This document shows, piece after piece, positions 50,707-58,844 of a DNA stretch of 64,000 bases. This DNA is from Rhodoplanes tepidamans (GTDB lineage: Bacteria > Pseudomonadota > Alphaproteobacteria > Rhizobiales > Xanthobacteraceae), in assembly GCF_030813915.1 (NCBI RefSeq), contig NZ_JAUSUJ010000008.1, positions 124,001-188,000 on the forward strand. The letters run 5' to 3'. A program made the translations under genes and the position numbers. The notes under the pieces were generated by a model. It was not told the DNA's origin, made no database searches, and worked only from the letters and a program-made list of their open reading frames with translations. Position 1 is the stretch's first letter, and every line of letters starts with the position of its first letter.

Positions 50707-51150
50707 TTACGCGGATCGCGCGATCGACTGCGGGGTGGCCGCCTCGAAGCGCGCACGCAGGGCGGCGAGATCGATCGGCTTGGTCAGCGGCGCGAGCAGA
50801 TCGAGGTCGCGGCTGCGACCCGTCTCGGCGACGGCCCGGACGCTCGCCTCGTCCATGCCGCTGACGACCAGGACGGGTTTGTCGAAGCCGAGCCTGGCGA
50901 GCGCATCGAGCACGTCGTGCGCGCCGCGCGGGCCGAGATTGATGTCGAGCGTGACCAGGTCGAAGGCGTGCGATCCGAGCAGGAGCTCCGCGTCCTCCAC
51001 GGTCGCGGCCCCGATCGCGGCGAGGCCGGCCCGGTCGGCCACCCGGCAGATGATGGTGCGGGTGGTGGCGTCGTCGTCGATGACGAGGACGGTTCTCCTG
51101 GACTGGGCACGTTGCGGCGCGGGCTTCGGCGGGCAGGCGGAAACGGGCAA
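50707..51150 (-). CDS. Stand-alone response-regulator receiver domain
   Basis: A 147-residue CheY-like protein. Acidic residues D25-D27 (VIDDD), the phosphoacceptor D69 (VTLDINLG), the conserved Ser in VVSGMD and K124 (LTKPID) are all present, so it can be phosphorylated. There is no output domain. No histidine kinase is adjacent. It may feed a phosphorelay or act by protein contact. Confidence 0.92.
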   Translation of the reverse strand: MPVSACPPKPAPQRAQSRRTVLVIDDDATTRTIICRVADRAGLAAIGAATVEDAELLLGSHAFDLVTLDINLGPRGAHDVLDALARLGFDKPVLVVSGMDEASVRAVAETGRSRDLDLLAPLTKPIDLAALRARFEAATPQSIARSA

Positions 51151-51346
51151 GACGGGTGTCCTCCGAATCGGGCGGGCGACGTCCGCTTGTCTCGTTTACC
51201 AGTACAGTTGCAAACGAAATGTAGACGCGGACGACAAAGAGTATCCGCGGAAATACAAAGACATGTTCGGGCGAATACCTCCGTGGGGCGTGCCGCCACC
51301 ACCGCGGGGAGCGGACCGCGGCGCACCGCCGCGTCGCCCCGCCGTA

Positions 51347-51550
51347 TCAGCCCGGCGCCCCCGTCCCGCCGTGCTTGGCGTGCCATTTGGGGCCCGGGCC
51401 GCGCATGTAGTGCGCCTCCGGCCGGTACGGGTCGGCGAGCGAGAGTAGGCTGCGCCGGCACTGCGCCGCGACCACGCTCCACCGCGCCCGGGCGCGCGAG
51501 ACGGTGCGGACCAGCGGAACGAAACCGAGCGTGAGACAGGGCCCGCCCAT
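51347..51550 (-). CDS. Small protein of unknown function (67 residues)
   Basis: ATG 51550 has GAGGAG six bases upstream and lies ten bases after the stop of the zinc-ribbon gene, so the pair is probably one transcript. The protein (MGGPCLTLGFVPLVRTVSRA... ending YMRGPGPKWHAKHGGTGAPG) shows no known domain. Confidence 0.5.
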   Translation of the reverse strand: MGGPCLTLGFVPLVRTVSRARARWSVVAAQCRRSLLSLADPYRPEAHYMRGPGPKWHAKHGGTGAPG

Positions 51551-51560
51551 CGCCGGCTCC

Positions 51561-51794
51561 TCAGTGGGCCCGGCGGCGCGGCGCCGGACGATGCGCCCGC
51601 ACCCGCATCACGACGTCGAAATAGGCGCCGCTCCGATCGGCCGGGTGCGGCTGCCGGGTTCCGCAGGTGCGGCAGACGAGAAGCGCCGCCGTCTTCCGCC
51701 GCGTCGCCGCACACGGGGTGGCGACCGGAGCCAGCGCTTCGTCGCAGACGGCGCACAGCGCGGGCGATGACATCGTGTCGTCGGGGGTCGACAT
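51561..51794 (-). CDS. Small zinc-ribbon protein (77 residues)
   Basis: Two Cys pairs, CAVC near residue 16 and CRTC near residue 43, form a likely zinc ribbon; the tail is basic (VRAHRPAPRRRAH). ATG 51794 has an AGG-rich leader. The role is unknown; it could bind nucleic acid or protein. It precedes the 67-residue gene in the same direction. Confidence 0.55.
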   Translation of the reverse strand: MSTPDDTMSSPALCAVCDEALAPVATPCAATRRKTAALLVCRTCGTRQPHPADRSGAYFDVVMRVRAHRPAPRRRAH

Positions 51795-52007
51795 CGACCT
51801 GGTCCTTTCGCGAACCACCCACCAGCATCAGGGTCGGAAGTGAATCATCCTCCTCGTATGGCGAAAATCGGGATCAGCCCGCTTCGTAGGATTGCGAAGT
51901 GGTTAACCGGCGACGGGAGGAACGCCCTACCTCCCGGCGGGCGCGCAGGGGCGCGCGCCCGCTTTGCATGACAAGGCGGCGGTCGTGGGGCGGCCGCCCG
52001 CCGCGGA

Positions 52008-54230
52008 TCAGAACCGCAGCGTGGCGAAGGCGCGAAAGCTGCGGCCCGGCAGCAGGACCTCGTCCTTGCGGAACGACACGCTGTTGCGGATGTCGTCGTT
52101 CAGGAGATTGTCGCCGACCGCGCCGACCGTGAAGCCGGTGAAGGGCGAGCGCGGATCGAGGATCTTGCCGGTGTAGCTCAGCTCCGCCTTGAGCTGGTTG
52201 TAGCCGGGCGTGGCGGTCTCGTTCTCGCCGGGGTCGTCCTGGGCGAAGGCATGGATGAAGTTGACGCGGGCGAGCCAGTTGGCGTCGCGCCACGAGAGGC
52301 CGCCGCCGAGCCGCATCGGCGGGATGCGCGGCACGTTGGTGCCGTCCGTGAAGGTGGCGCGCAGATAATCGTACTGTCCCTCCACCGTGACGATGCCGCC
52401 GAAGAGCTGCGCCACGTCGACCTGCGAGTACAGCTCGACGCCGCGGAAGTCCGCGTCGAGCTGGGTGTAGGTGACCTGCAGGAACTCGCCGTCCGGGTCG
52501 CCGCAGGTGTCGAACTCCTCGCCGCAGCGGTTGCCGGTGAACTGACGGAAGATGTAGCCGTCGAAATAGCGCCAGTAGGCGTTGGCCTCGAAGCGCCACA
52601 TGCCGGTCTGCTTCTTGAACCCGAGCTCGACGGCGTTCATCTTCTCCTTCTTCAGGTTGGCGTCGCCGATCTCGAACGTGCCGGTGGCGTCGTGGGCGCC
52701 CTTGGCGTAGAGCTCGAGCGGTCCCGGCGCGCGCTCCTTGTGCTCGAGCGTCAGGCTCGCCGTCACGTCCCACGGCAGATCCTTCACCAGCGCGGCGCTG
52801 ACGCTGACCGGCAGGAAGTCGCGCGACGTGTCCGCCGAGGTGATGTCGGCGGGCGGCAGCAGCGCCGAGAACGTCGTCGCAGTGCCGTCGACCTTCACGT
52901 ACTCGATGCGACCGGCCGCGACGACCGACCAGGTCGGTGCGAAACGGAGCTGCTCGAGCGCGTAGGCGGCGGCCCGGTTCGTGGTGCTCGGGCCGATCAG
53001 TCCGCCCGCCTCGCCGGCGCTGTCGATGTCGCGATGGCCCGTGTCGGCACCGATCACGCCGGTGAGCAGGCCGAGCCCGGTCACGACCGGCACGTGGGCC
53101 AGCTCGGCCCGCGCCTCCTGCTGGCGGTTGACGAAGGTCGCCCGGACGGCGTCCACCCCGTCCTCGCCGAGACCGATCTCGTCGTGCTTGTAGTTGGTGG
53201 CGCCGACCCACCAGCGGAACGCCTCGAACGGACCGCCGTCCATGCGCCACTCGCCGCGGCCCGTGACCTTGGTCTGGTTCATCTTGATGCGCGTGTCGTT
53301 CTCCGCGCTCTCGGTGCCGGGGACGTGATAGAGGCTCTCGTAGTGCTGGATCGCGAAGCCGGCGAAGCCGTTGTCGAAAAAGCGCGTGACGCCCGCGGAC
53401 TCGCCGCTGTTGTTCAGCTTGCTGTTGAGCTGAACGCCGCCCGGGATCTGATAGTCGAGCGCGCGGCGGCCGAAGGCGTCCACATGGACCACGGTGTTGC
53501 CGTGGGCGGCGTCGAGCAGGATGGCGCCGTCGTAGCTCTTGTCCACGGTGGCGGCGGAGCCGCGGATCTCGCCGTGGATGCCCTGCTGCGGGAGCACGTC
53601 GGGGATGCGGTCGTTGGAGGCGCTGGCGATGCCGCCGATCGCCTGCGACGAGTAGCGCAGCGTGCCGGGGCCCCGGATGATCTCGATCTTCTTCGACGCC
53701 AGGGGGTCGATCGGCACGCCGTGGTCCTCGCCGAGATCCGACACGTCGTGCGATCCGATGCCGTTCTCCTGGACCCGCACCCGCACCGATTCGAGGCCGC
53801 GGATCACCGGCCGGCTGGCGCCGGGCGCGAAGGTGGTCGAGGTGACGCCGGGGCGGGTGAACAGCACGTCGCCGAGCTGGGCGGCCGGGTCGCGGATGAT
53901 CTGGCTCTCGGTCGCCGTGGTGGCGGGTCCGGTCGAGGTGGCCTGCACGCCGGCCGGCGTTCCCTGCAGGGCGGTGGTCACCGGCTCGTTCCAGCGTGGT
54001 CCGGACGGCACCGCGGGCGCCGCGACCGCGGCCGCGGGGGCCGGGGTCGCGGTCGCCGCGGGCGCGGGTCGCGGGCGGGGACGCGCGCGCACCGTGGGGG
54101 CAGGCTTGGGCCGCGGCTTCGGCTGTGCCACCGTGACGGCGGGCAGGTCGCCCGCCGTCTGTGCGAGGCCCTCGCCGCCGAGAACGAGCATGCTGGCGGC
54201 TCCGAGGAGCCAGAGACGAGCGACCTTCAT
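52008..54230 (-). CDS. TonB-dependent outer-membrane receptor (ZnuD-like)
   Basis: A 740-residue receptor. After a signal peptide (MKVARLWLLGAASMLVLGG, cut near GLAQ) comes a TonB-box-like LPAVTVA, an unusual Pro/Arg/Ala-rich linker (residues about 32-75), a plug domain (DVLFTRPGVTSTTFAPGASR, VRVQENGIGSHDVSDLGEDH, IEIIRGPGTLRYSS) and a barrel ending in LPGRSFRAFATLRF with the terminal Phe. The plug sequence DVSDLGEDHGVPIDPL and a Cys-containing loop (CGEEFDTC) resemble ZnuD-type zinc receptors. Zinc is therefore the favoured ligand but is not proven. It is divergent from TonB. Confidence 0.9.
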   Translation of the reverse strand: MKVARLWLLGAASMLVLGGEGLAQTAGDLPAVTVAQPKPRPKPAPTVRARPRPRPAPAATATPAPAAAVAAPAVPSGPRWNEPVTTALQGTPAGVQATSTGPATTATESQIIRDPAAQLGDVLFTRPGVTSTTFAPGASRPVIRGLESVRVRVQENGIGSHDVSDLGEDHGVPIDPLASKKIEIIRGPGTLRYSSQAIGGIASASNDRIPDVLPQQGIHGEIRGSAATVDKSYDGAILLDAAHGNTVVHVDAFGRRALDYQIPGGVQLNSKLNNSGESAGVTRFFDNGFAGFAIQHYESLYHVPGTESAENDTRIKMNQTKVTGRGEWRMDGGPFEAFRWWVGATNYKHDEIGLGEDGVDAVRATFVNRQQEARAELAHVPVVTGLGLLTGVIGADTGHRDIDSAGEAGGLIGPSTTNRAAAYALEQLRFAPTWSVVAAGRIEYVKVDGTATTFSALLPPADITSADTSRDFLPVSVSAALVKDLPWDVTASLTLEHKERAPGPLELYAKGAHDATGTFEIGDANLKKEKMNAVELGFKKQTGMWRFEANAYWRYFDGYIFRQFTGNRCGEEFDTCGDPDGEFLQVTYTQLDADFRGVELYSQVDVAQLFGGIVTVEGQYDYLRATFTDGTNVPRIPPMRLGGGLSWRDANWLARVNFIHAFAQDDPGENETATPGYNQLKAELSYTGKILDPRSPFTGFTVGAVGDNLLNDDIRNSVSFRKDEVLLPGRSFRAFATLRF

Positions 54231-54397
54231 TTTCCGGGTTCCCTGCATCGAACTTGTTATGTTATTACGTTTGGCATGACCCTGCTCGTCAACGGCAGTG
54301 TGCGGCCTCTGCGCCGATCGGCGCCCTGCTGTGATCGAGTCGACACACCCCCGACCGCCGGCCCCGCCGGTGGCATTTCTGCGCGTCCGGCTTTCCC
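54231..54397. promoter_or_regulatory. Divergent promoter region with a Zur-like half site
   Basis: Close to the receptor start lies the A+T-rich stretch GTTATGTTATTACGT (54257-54271) in very G+C-rich surroundings. The left half GTTATGTTAT equals half of the Zur/Fur-type palindromes of alphaproteobacteria; the right half is degenerate. Metal-dependent control of the receptor and TonB is plausible. Confidence 0.45.
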
Positions 54398-55282
54398 ATG
54401 ACCCTCACTGCGCAACGGGACGAGCCGGCCGCTCCAGCGCCCGGCGACACGACGCACTGGCGCGCCGCCGTCCTGCTCGCGATCGCCCTGCATGCGGCGG
54501 TGGCCGGCGCCCTGTTCGCGCGTCCGGCGGCACCCCCGCCGGCCGAGGACGGCGGCGCCCCGGTGATCGTCATCGAGCTCGCCGTCGTCGCGGCGGCCCC
54601 CGAGGCGGCGCCGGCCGACCTCGCCCCCGGCCCGACCGCCGAATCGGCCGCCGAGACGCCGCCGCCCCTCGAGCCCCCGCCCGCCGCCGAGGTCACCCCG
54701 CCCGACCCGCCGCCGGAACCGCCGGCCGAGACCCCGCCGGCGGAGACGATCGAGCCGCCGCCGCAGCCGGAGAAGCCGCCGGAGCCGGAGAAGCCGATCG
54801 ACCCGGACGGCATCCCGGAGCCCGACCGGCCGCCGCCCCCGCCTCCTCCGCCACCGCCGCCCGCGGCCGAGGAGCCGCCGGCCGCCACGGCACCGCCGAG
54901 CGCCGCGCAGCCGGCCCCGAAGCCCGCCGCGGCCGCCCCCGGCAGCGTGGCGCAGGTGCCGCCGGCGGTCGTCACCCGCTGGCAGACCCTGCTGCTGGCC
55001 GAGCTGAACCGGAAGAAGCGCTATCCGGCGGCGGCGCGCGGCCGCGCCGGCACGGCCCGGGTCGCCTTCACGATCGACCACGATGGCCGGGTCGTCAGCC
55101 GGTCGATCGCGACGAGCTCGGGCTCGCCGGCGCTCGACGCCGAGGCACTCGCCCTGCTCGACCGCGCCTCGCCGCTGCCGGTGCCGCCGGCCGAGCTCGC
55201 CGCGGCGGCGCTGTCCTTCGTGGTGCCGATCCGCTTCACCGCGGCCAGCGGCGCATCCAGCGGCGGTCGATCCAATCCTTGA
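54398..55282 (+). CDS. tonB: Energy transducer TonB
   Basis: A 294-residue TonB protein. An N-terminal membrane anchor (WRAAVLLAIALHAAVAGALF), a long Pro/Glu/Ala-rich spacer with a run of about 11 prolines (residues 142-152 approximately) that spans the periplasm, and a C-terminal domain (RKKRYPAAARGRAGTARVAF, VVSRSIATSSGSPALDAEA). It drives the receptor encoded divergently at 52008. ExbB/ExbD are not in the window. Its 3' end overlaps the oxidoreductase gene on the other strand by 47 bases. Confidence 0.92.
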   Translation: MTLTAQRDEPAAPAPGDTTHWRAAVLLAIALHAAVAGALFARPAAPPPAEDGGAPVIVIELAVVAAAPEAAPADLAPGPTAESAAETPPPLEPPPAAEVTPPDPPPEPPAETPPAETIEPPPQPEKPPEPEKPIDPDGIPEPDRPPPPPPPPPPPAAEEPPAATAPPSAAQPAPKPAAAAPGSVAQVPPAVVTRWQTLLLAELNRKKRYPAAARGRAGTARVAFTIDHDGRVVSRSIATSSGSPALDAEALALLDRASPLPVPPAELAAAALSFVVPIRFTAASGASSGGRSNP

Positions 55283-56387
55283 GACGCCACAGCCAGGCGC
55301 CTTCCGCCGCGAAGGCGCCGCGCGAGGCGACCGCCCGGCCGTCGCCGGTCGCGATCAGCGCCAGATGGCGGCGCTGCGGCCGCCATGGGCGCAGCGGCTC
55401 GCCGCGCGCCCGCGCCCGCAGGTTGGCGGCGAGCGGCGGCCCGGCCCGCACCGCGTAGACGCCGGCCTTCTCGCGCGGCGTCTCCATCAGGGCGGCGCAG
55501 TCGCCGGCCGCGAAGACGTCGGGGTCGCCGACCGACTGGAGCGTCGGCCCGACCGCGACGAAGCCGCCGGAGTCGAGCGCGAGGCCGGTGTCGGCGAGCC
55601 AGCGCGGCGCCGCCGCGTGGGTCGTCACCAGCACGGCGTCGGCCGGGATGCGGTCGCCGGTGTCGGCGACGATCGCGTCCTGCCGGACCGCCGCGACGCT
55701 CCAGTGCTCGTAGAGGACGACGCCGTGCGCGGCGAGCGCCCGGCGCAGCGCCGCCTGCACCCGCGCATTGTGGGTGGCGAGCAGCGTCCCGGCGGTCACC
55801 AGGGCGAAGCCGAGCCGGCCCGGATCGCGGCCGTCCTCGGCGGCGTCGGCGACGAGGCGGGCGCGCAGCGCGAGCATCAGCTCGACCCCGCCGGCACCGC
55901 CGCCGACCACGACGATCCGCCGCGGCCTGCCCGGCCCCCGGCAGCGCTCCCGCAGCGCCTCGACCTTCTCCAGCAGGCGGCCGATCGGCTTGACGGCGAT
56001 CGCGTGGGTGGCGGCGCCGTCGATCGCCGCGAGATCGGGGCAGATGCCGACGTCGAGCGAGACGAGCCCGTAAGGGAGCGGCGGCCCGGCCGCGAGCCGG
56101 ACCCGCCGGGCGGCGCGGTCGAGACCGACGGCACTGTCGTGAACCAGCCGGGCGCCGGCCCGCGCGGCGAGCGGAGCGAGCGCGACATGCGCCTCCGCGG
56201 CCGTGTAGCGGCCGGCGACGACGCCCGGCACCATGCCCGAATAGGGCGTCGCGAGATCGCGGGTGACGAGGGTCAGCCGGACGCCGGGCTCCGGTCGCGC
56301 CGCGAAGGCGCCGAGCACCTGGACATGGGCGTGGCCGCCGCCGACCAGCACGAGGTCGAGCGGCTCTCGGGCGTCTGGCTCTGGCAT
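55236..56387 (-). CDS. FAD/NAD(P)-dependent oxidoreductase of the type fused to SelD
   Basis: A 383-residue flavoprotein. LVLVGGGHAHVQVL is the FAD-binding start, TPYSGMVPGVVAGRYTAAEA follows, and VVVGGGAGGVELMLALRAR is the NAD(P) site. The C-terminus with RGEPLRPWRPQRRHLAL and AWLWRLKDWIDRRWMR is characteristic of the oxidoreductase domain usually fused in front of selenide, water dikinase (SelD) in many proteobacteria. Here it stops without any SelD domain. The NDH-2-like fold implies a pyridine nucleotide:acceptor reaction; the acceptor is unknown. Confidence 0.85.
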   Translation of the reverse strand: MPEPDAREPLDLVLVGGGHAHVQVLGAFAARPEPGVRLTLVTRDLATPYSGMVPGVVAGRYTAAEAHVALAPLAARAGARLVHDSAVGLDRAARRVRLAAGPPLPYGLVSLDVGICPDLAAIDGAATHAIAVKPIGRLLEKVEALRERCRGPGRPRRIVVVGGGAGGVELMLALRARLVADAAEDGRDPGRLGFALVTAGTLLATHNARVQAALRRALAAHGVVLYEHWSVAAVRQDAIVADTGDRIPADAVLVTTHAAAPRWLADTGLALDSGGFVAVGPTLQSVGDPDVFAAGDCAALMETPREKAGVYAVRAGPPLAANLRARARGEPLRPWRPQRRHLALIATGDGRAVASRGAFAAEGAWLWRLKDWIDRRWMRRWPR

Positions 56388-56450
56388 GCCGCGAGCCTAG
56401 CACGCCGGCCGGCCGCGACCCCGGCCCGGATCAGAATTCGTCGCGACGCC

Positions 56451-56867
56451 TCACGCCTTCTCGAAGCGGATCGGCTGGGCGCCCTCCCACAGGGCGAGCT
56501 TGCCGAGCTCCGGCAGCTTGTCGAGGTTCGACGTGATGGTGACGAAGTGGTTGCCGGCGAGCTGGCCGACCTTGCTGGCGAAACGCACGCCGCCATAGGC
56601 GAGCAGGATCTCGGTCTCGCTGAGGCCGCCCGGATAGAGGATGAACTGGCCCGGCGCCGGGAAGCTCGTGTGGTTCTCGTAGTCGACCCCGAACGAGTAG
56701 TCGCCGAGCGGGATCCACACGCCCTCGCCGCTCCAGCGGACATGCACCACCTTGCTGACATAGGGCATGCGGCTCTCGAACGCCGCGCAGGTCTTGGGCG
56801 CGGCGGCGCGCTCGAACCGCGCGTCGAACGTGAAGGGACCGGCAGTGATCTTCAGGAGGTCGCTCAT
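56451..56867 (-). CDS. DUF3830 (cyclophilin-like) protein
   Basis: A 138-residue protein of the DUF3830 family. GPFTFDARFERAAAPKTCAA and VHVRWSGEGVWIPLGDYSF with GQFILYPGGLSETEILLAYG are the conserved segments. The family adopts a cyclophilin-like barrel, but its activity is unknown. ATG 56867 is preceded by CCCAGATG context with no strong ribosome site. It is divergent from the Crp/Fnr gene. Confidence 0.82.
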   Translation of the reverse strand: MSDLLKITAGPFTFDARFERAAAPKTCAAFESRMPYVSKVVHVRWSGEGVWIPLGDYSFGVDYENHTSFPAPGQFILYPGGLSETEILLAYGGVRFASKVGQLAGNHFVTITSNLDKLPELGKLALWEGAQPIRFEKA

Positions 56868-57045
56868 CTGGGGGCTCGAATCCGTGCAGGCTGGAAAAAG
56901 TCGAAGGTCGGGCGTGCGCCGACGGCGCCGCGTGGGTCCCGCTTGGTAGCGGACCTCGGGCCGCGATGCCAGCCCCGCCGCCGCCCGCGCTTGAGGCGGG
57001 CCGGTCCGCACTGGTAGACCTCGACCGGACGACGAGGATCCTCGC

Positions 57046-57723
57046 ATGAACCCACGCGGCGACACCTGGATGGCCCTGTTCCCGCCGCTCGCCGGTCTGC
57101 CGGAGGCGGAGCGCGGGATGCTGGCCACGCGCGCCGCGGCGGCGGCCCTGCCGGCCGGCACCACGGTGTTCGAGCCGCAGCAGGCGTGCGGGGCGTTCCT
57201 GTTCGTCACCCGCGGCAGCGTGCGGGTCTACCAGCTCGACCAGGACGGCAACGAGATCGTGCTCTACCGGCTCGGTCCGGGCAGCATCTGCATCCTCACC
57301 ACCATGGCGCTGCTCGCCGCCGACCGCTACAGCGCCTATGCGGTGACCGAGACCGAGGTCGAGGCCGTCGCCCTGCCGGGCCCCACCTTCGACGACCTGA
57401 TGGGCCGCTCGCCGCGCTTCCGCGGCTTCGTGTTCCTGGCGCATGCGGAGCGGATGGCCGACCTCATGCGGGTGATTCAGAACGTCACCTTCGAATCGAT
57501 CGAATCCCGCCTCGCCGCCCGCCTGCTCGCGCTCGCCGCCGACCGCGGCACGCTCTCGATCACGCATCAGCAGCTCGCCGCCGAGATCGGCAGTGCCCGC
57601 GAGGTGGTGAGCCGCCATCTGAAGGCGTTCGAGCGGCGCGGTTGGGTGTCGCTGGCGCGCAACCGCATCGAGGTGAGGAACGCCGCCTCCCTGCGCGGCG
57701 CCGCCGGCGACGCCGACGCGTGA
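57046..57723 (+). CDS. Crp/Fnr-family regulator
   Basis: A 225-residue regulator with a cyclic-nucleotide-binding fold (TVFEPQQACGAFLFVTRGSV, IVLYRLGPGSICILTTMALL) and a C-terminal helix-turn-helix (SITHQQLAAEIGSAREVVSR). It lacks the N-terminal Cys cluster of Fnr. Cysteines at CGAFLF and SICIL in the sensor may respond to redox or sulfur, which is speculative. It precedes the DUF2892 gene, with paired GTCAC palindromes in between as possible binding sites. Confidence 0.9.
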   Translation: MNPRGDTWMALFPPLAGLPEAERGMLATRAAAAALPAGTTVFEPQQACGAFLFVTRGSVRVYQLDQDGNEIVLYRLGPGSICILTTMALLAADRYSAYAVTETEVEAVALPGPTFDDLMGRSPRFRGFVFLAHAERMADLMRVIQNVTFESIESRLAARLLALAADRGTLSITHQQLAAEIGSAREVVSRHLKAFERRGWVSLARNRIEVRNAASLRGAAGDADA

Positions 57724-57802
57724 TCGTTTCGTCGCAGCCGTCCGAAAAACCGCGACGGCACGCGCCGAGCTGCGCTACAATGCCACCATCGGAGAGATCG
57801 CT

Positions 57803-57840
57803 GTCACGGTGACGGCGAAGGGATCCCTCGTCACCGTGAC
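57803..57840. promoter_or_regulatory. Paired palindromic boxes upstream of the DUF2892 gene
   Basis: GTCACGGTGAC (57803-57813) and GTCACCGTGAC (57830-57840) are each symmetric and together form a 12-base inverted repeat, with centres 27 bases apart. Such paired palindromes suit a dimeric regulator. The Crp/Fnr protein encoded just before is the obvious candidate. Confidence 0.65.
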
Positions 57841-57919
57841 TTCGTCACAGACGACAGGCGCCGATGCGCCTACGTCTCCGCCTCATCGAATTGCATCGAA
57901 CCGAGCGAGGGACAAGGAC

Positions 57920-58111
57920 ATGACGAAGAACATGGGAATGATGGACCGCGCGATCCGCGCCATCGTCGGACTGGGCCTGGTCTACTGGGCGCTGACCGGC
58001 GGGCCCGTGTGGGCCTGGATCGGCCTTCTGCCGCTGTTCACCGCGGCCGTCGCCTACTGCCCGGCCTACACGGTGTTCGGCATCAGCACCTGCCCGGCCA
58101 CCAAGAGCTGA
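57920..58111 (+). CDS. DUF2892 membrane protein (first)
   Basis: A 63-residue protein with two helices (AIRAIVGLGLVYWAL and VWAWIGLLPLFTAAVAYC) ending CPAYTVFGISTC, the family pattern. DUF2892 proteins are small inner-membrane proteins often encoded with rhodaneses and persulfide-responsive genes; their exact role is unknown. A similar but distinct member is at 62396. ATG 57920 follows AAGGAC. The 14-base tandem repeats downstream lie outside the coding region. Confidence 0.88.
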   Translation: MTKNMGMMDRAIRAIVGLGLVYWALTGGPVWAWIGLLPLFTAAVAYCPAYTVFGISTCPATKS

Positions 58112-58180
58112 TCGGCTCCGCGCCTATCACCGGAGACGCCCACGACCGCCGGACGGGTCCATCCCCCCGTTCGGCGATTG

Positions 58181-58251
58181 TCGTTTTTGCACAGTCGTTA
58201 TTGCACAGTCATTTTCGTACTGTCGTTTTCGCGCGGTCGTTGTTCGATCTG
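58181..58251 (+). repeat. Five imperfect 14-base tandem repeats
   Basis: Units start at 58181, 58195, 58209, 58223 and 58237. The first two are TCGTTTTTGCACAG and TCGTTATTGCACAG; later ones drift (TCATTTTCGTACTG, TCGTTTTCGCGCGG, then a 15-base unit). The array lies in the 313-base gap (58112-58424) between two convergent genes, which shows no other feature I can support. It is T-rich on the plus strand and could be a protein-binding array or a slippage product. Confidence 0.8.
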
Positions 58252-58424
58252 TCGCGTCCGACACCGTCGCACCGTGCTCTGTCGGACGGCTCGCGCCTGC
58301 CACCGGCGACGTGATGCCGGTGCCGCGTGCCCTCGGGACGTGACGGTTGTCGCGCGCGCGACACACCTCCGGTGCCCCCGACACGATGCATCGCGCCGGG
58401 GTCCGGAGACGGCCAGCCCGCAGA

Positions 58425-58835
58425 TCAGCCGCAGCCGCAGCTGCAGCCGCCCTCGCGGCCGTGACCGTGGTCGTGGTCGTGGTCGTGACCATGATCGTGA
58501 CACTGCGCGGCGGCGGCCGCGAGCGTGCCGGCCGCCCAGCGGGCGACCGCGGTCGCCGGATCGCGTTCCGTCGTGAGCACCGCCTGCACCCCGTGCTCGG
58601 CGAGGCGCCGGACGAAGCCGGCGCCGGCGCTGCCGGCGATCACGGCCTTCACCTGGAAGAGCGGGTGCGGCCCGTCGCAGCGAAACTCGTGGATGGTGAG
58701 ATCGCCGGGCAGGTCGAGGCGTGCGACCTCGCGCGGCGGCACGCCGTCGTCCGCCTCGAACACCAGGAAGCGGCTCGCCTTGCCGGCATGCCCCGTCACG
58801 TTCTGGAAGTCGTCGCTCGCCACCGCGACACGCAT
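58425..58835 (-). CDS. NifX/NifB-type dinitrogenase cofactor-family protein with His/Cys tail
   Basis: A 136-residue protein. Residues 1-105 match the dinitrogenase iron-molybdenum cofactor (Nitro_FeMo-Co) family (VAVASDDFQNVTGHAGKASR, VIAGSAGAGFVRRLAEHG). The C-terminus is an unusual metal-binding tail: CHDHGHDHDHDHGHGRE, then CSCGCG. There are no nif genes here, so nitrogen fixation should not be inferred. It probably handles an iron-sulfur or other metal cluster. It sits 9 bases downstream of the Rieske gene and is probably co-transcribed with it. Confidence 0.82.
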   Translation of the reverse strand: MRVAVASDDFQNVTGHAGKASRFLVFEADDGVPPREVARLDLPGDLTIHEFRCDGPHPLFQVKAVIAGSAGAGFVRRLAEHGVQAVLTTERDPATAVARWAAGTLAAAAAQCHDHGHDHDHDHGHGREGGCSCGCG

Positions 58836-58844
58836 CTCGTCACC

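Noticed and set aside
58425-58835. Evidence for nitrogen fixation (NifX-like protein)
   Set aside because: The family also occurs in non-fixing organisms, and no nif gene is in the window.
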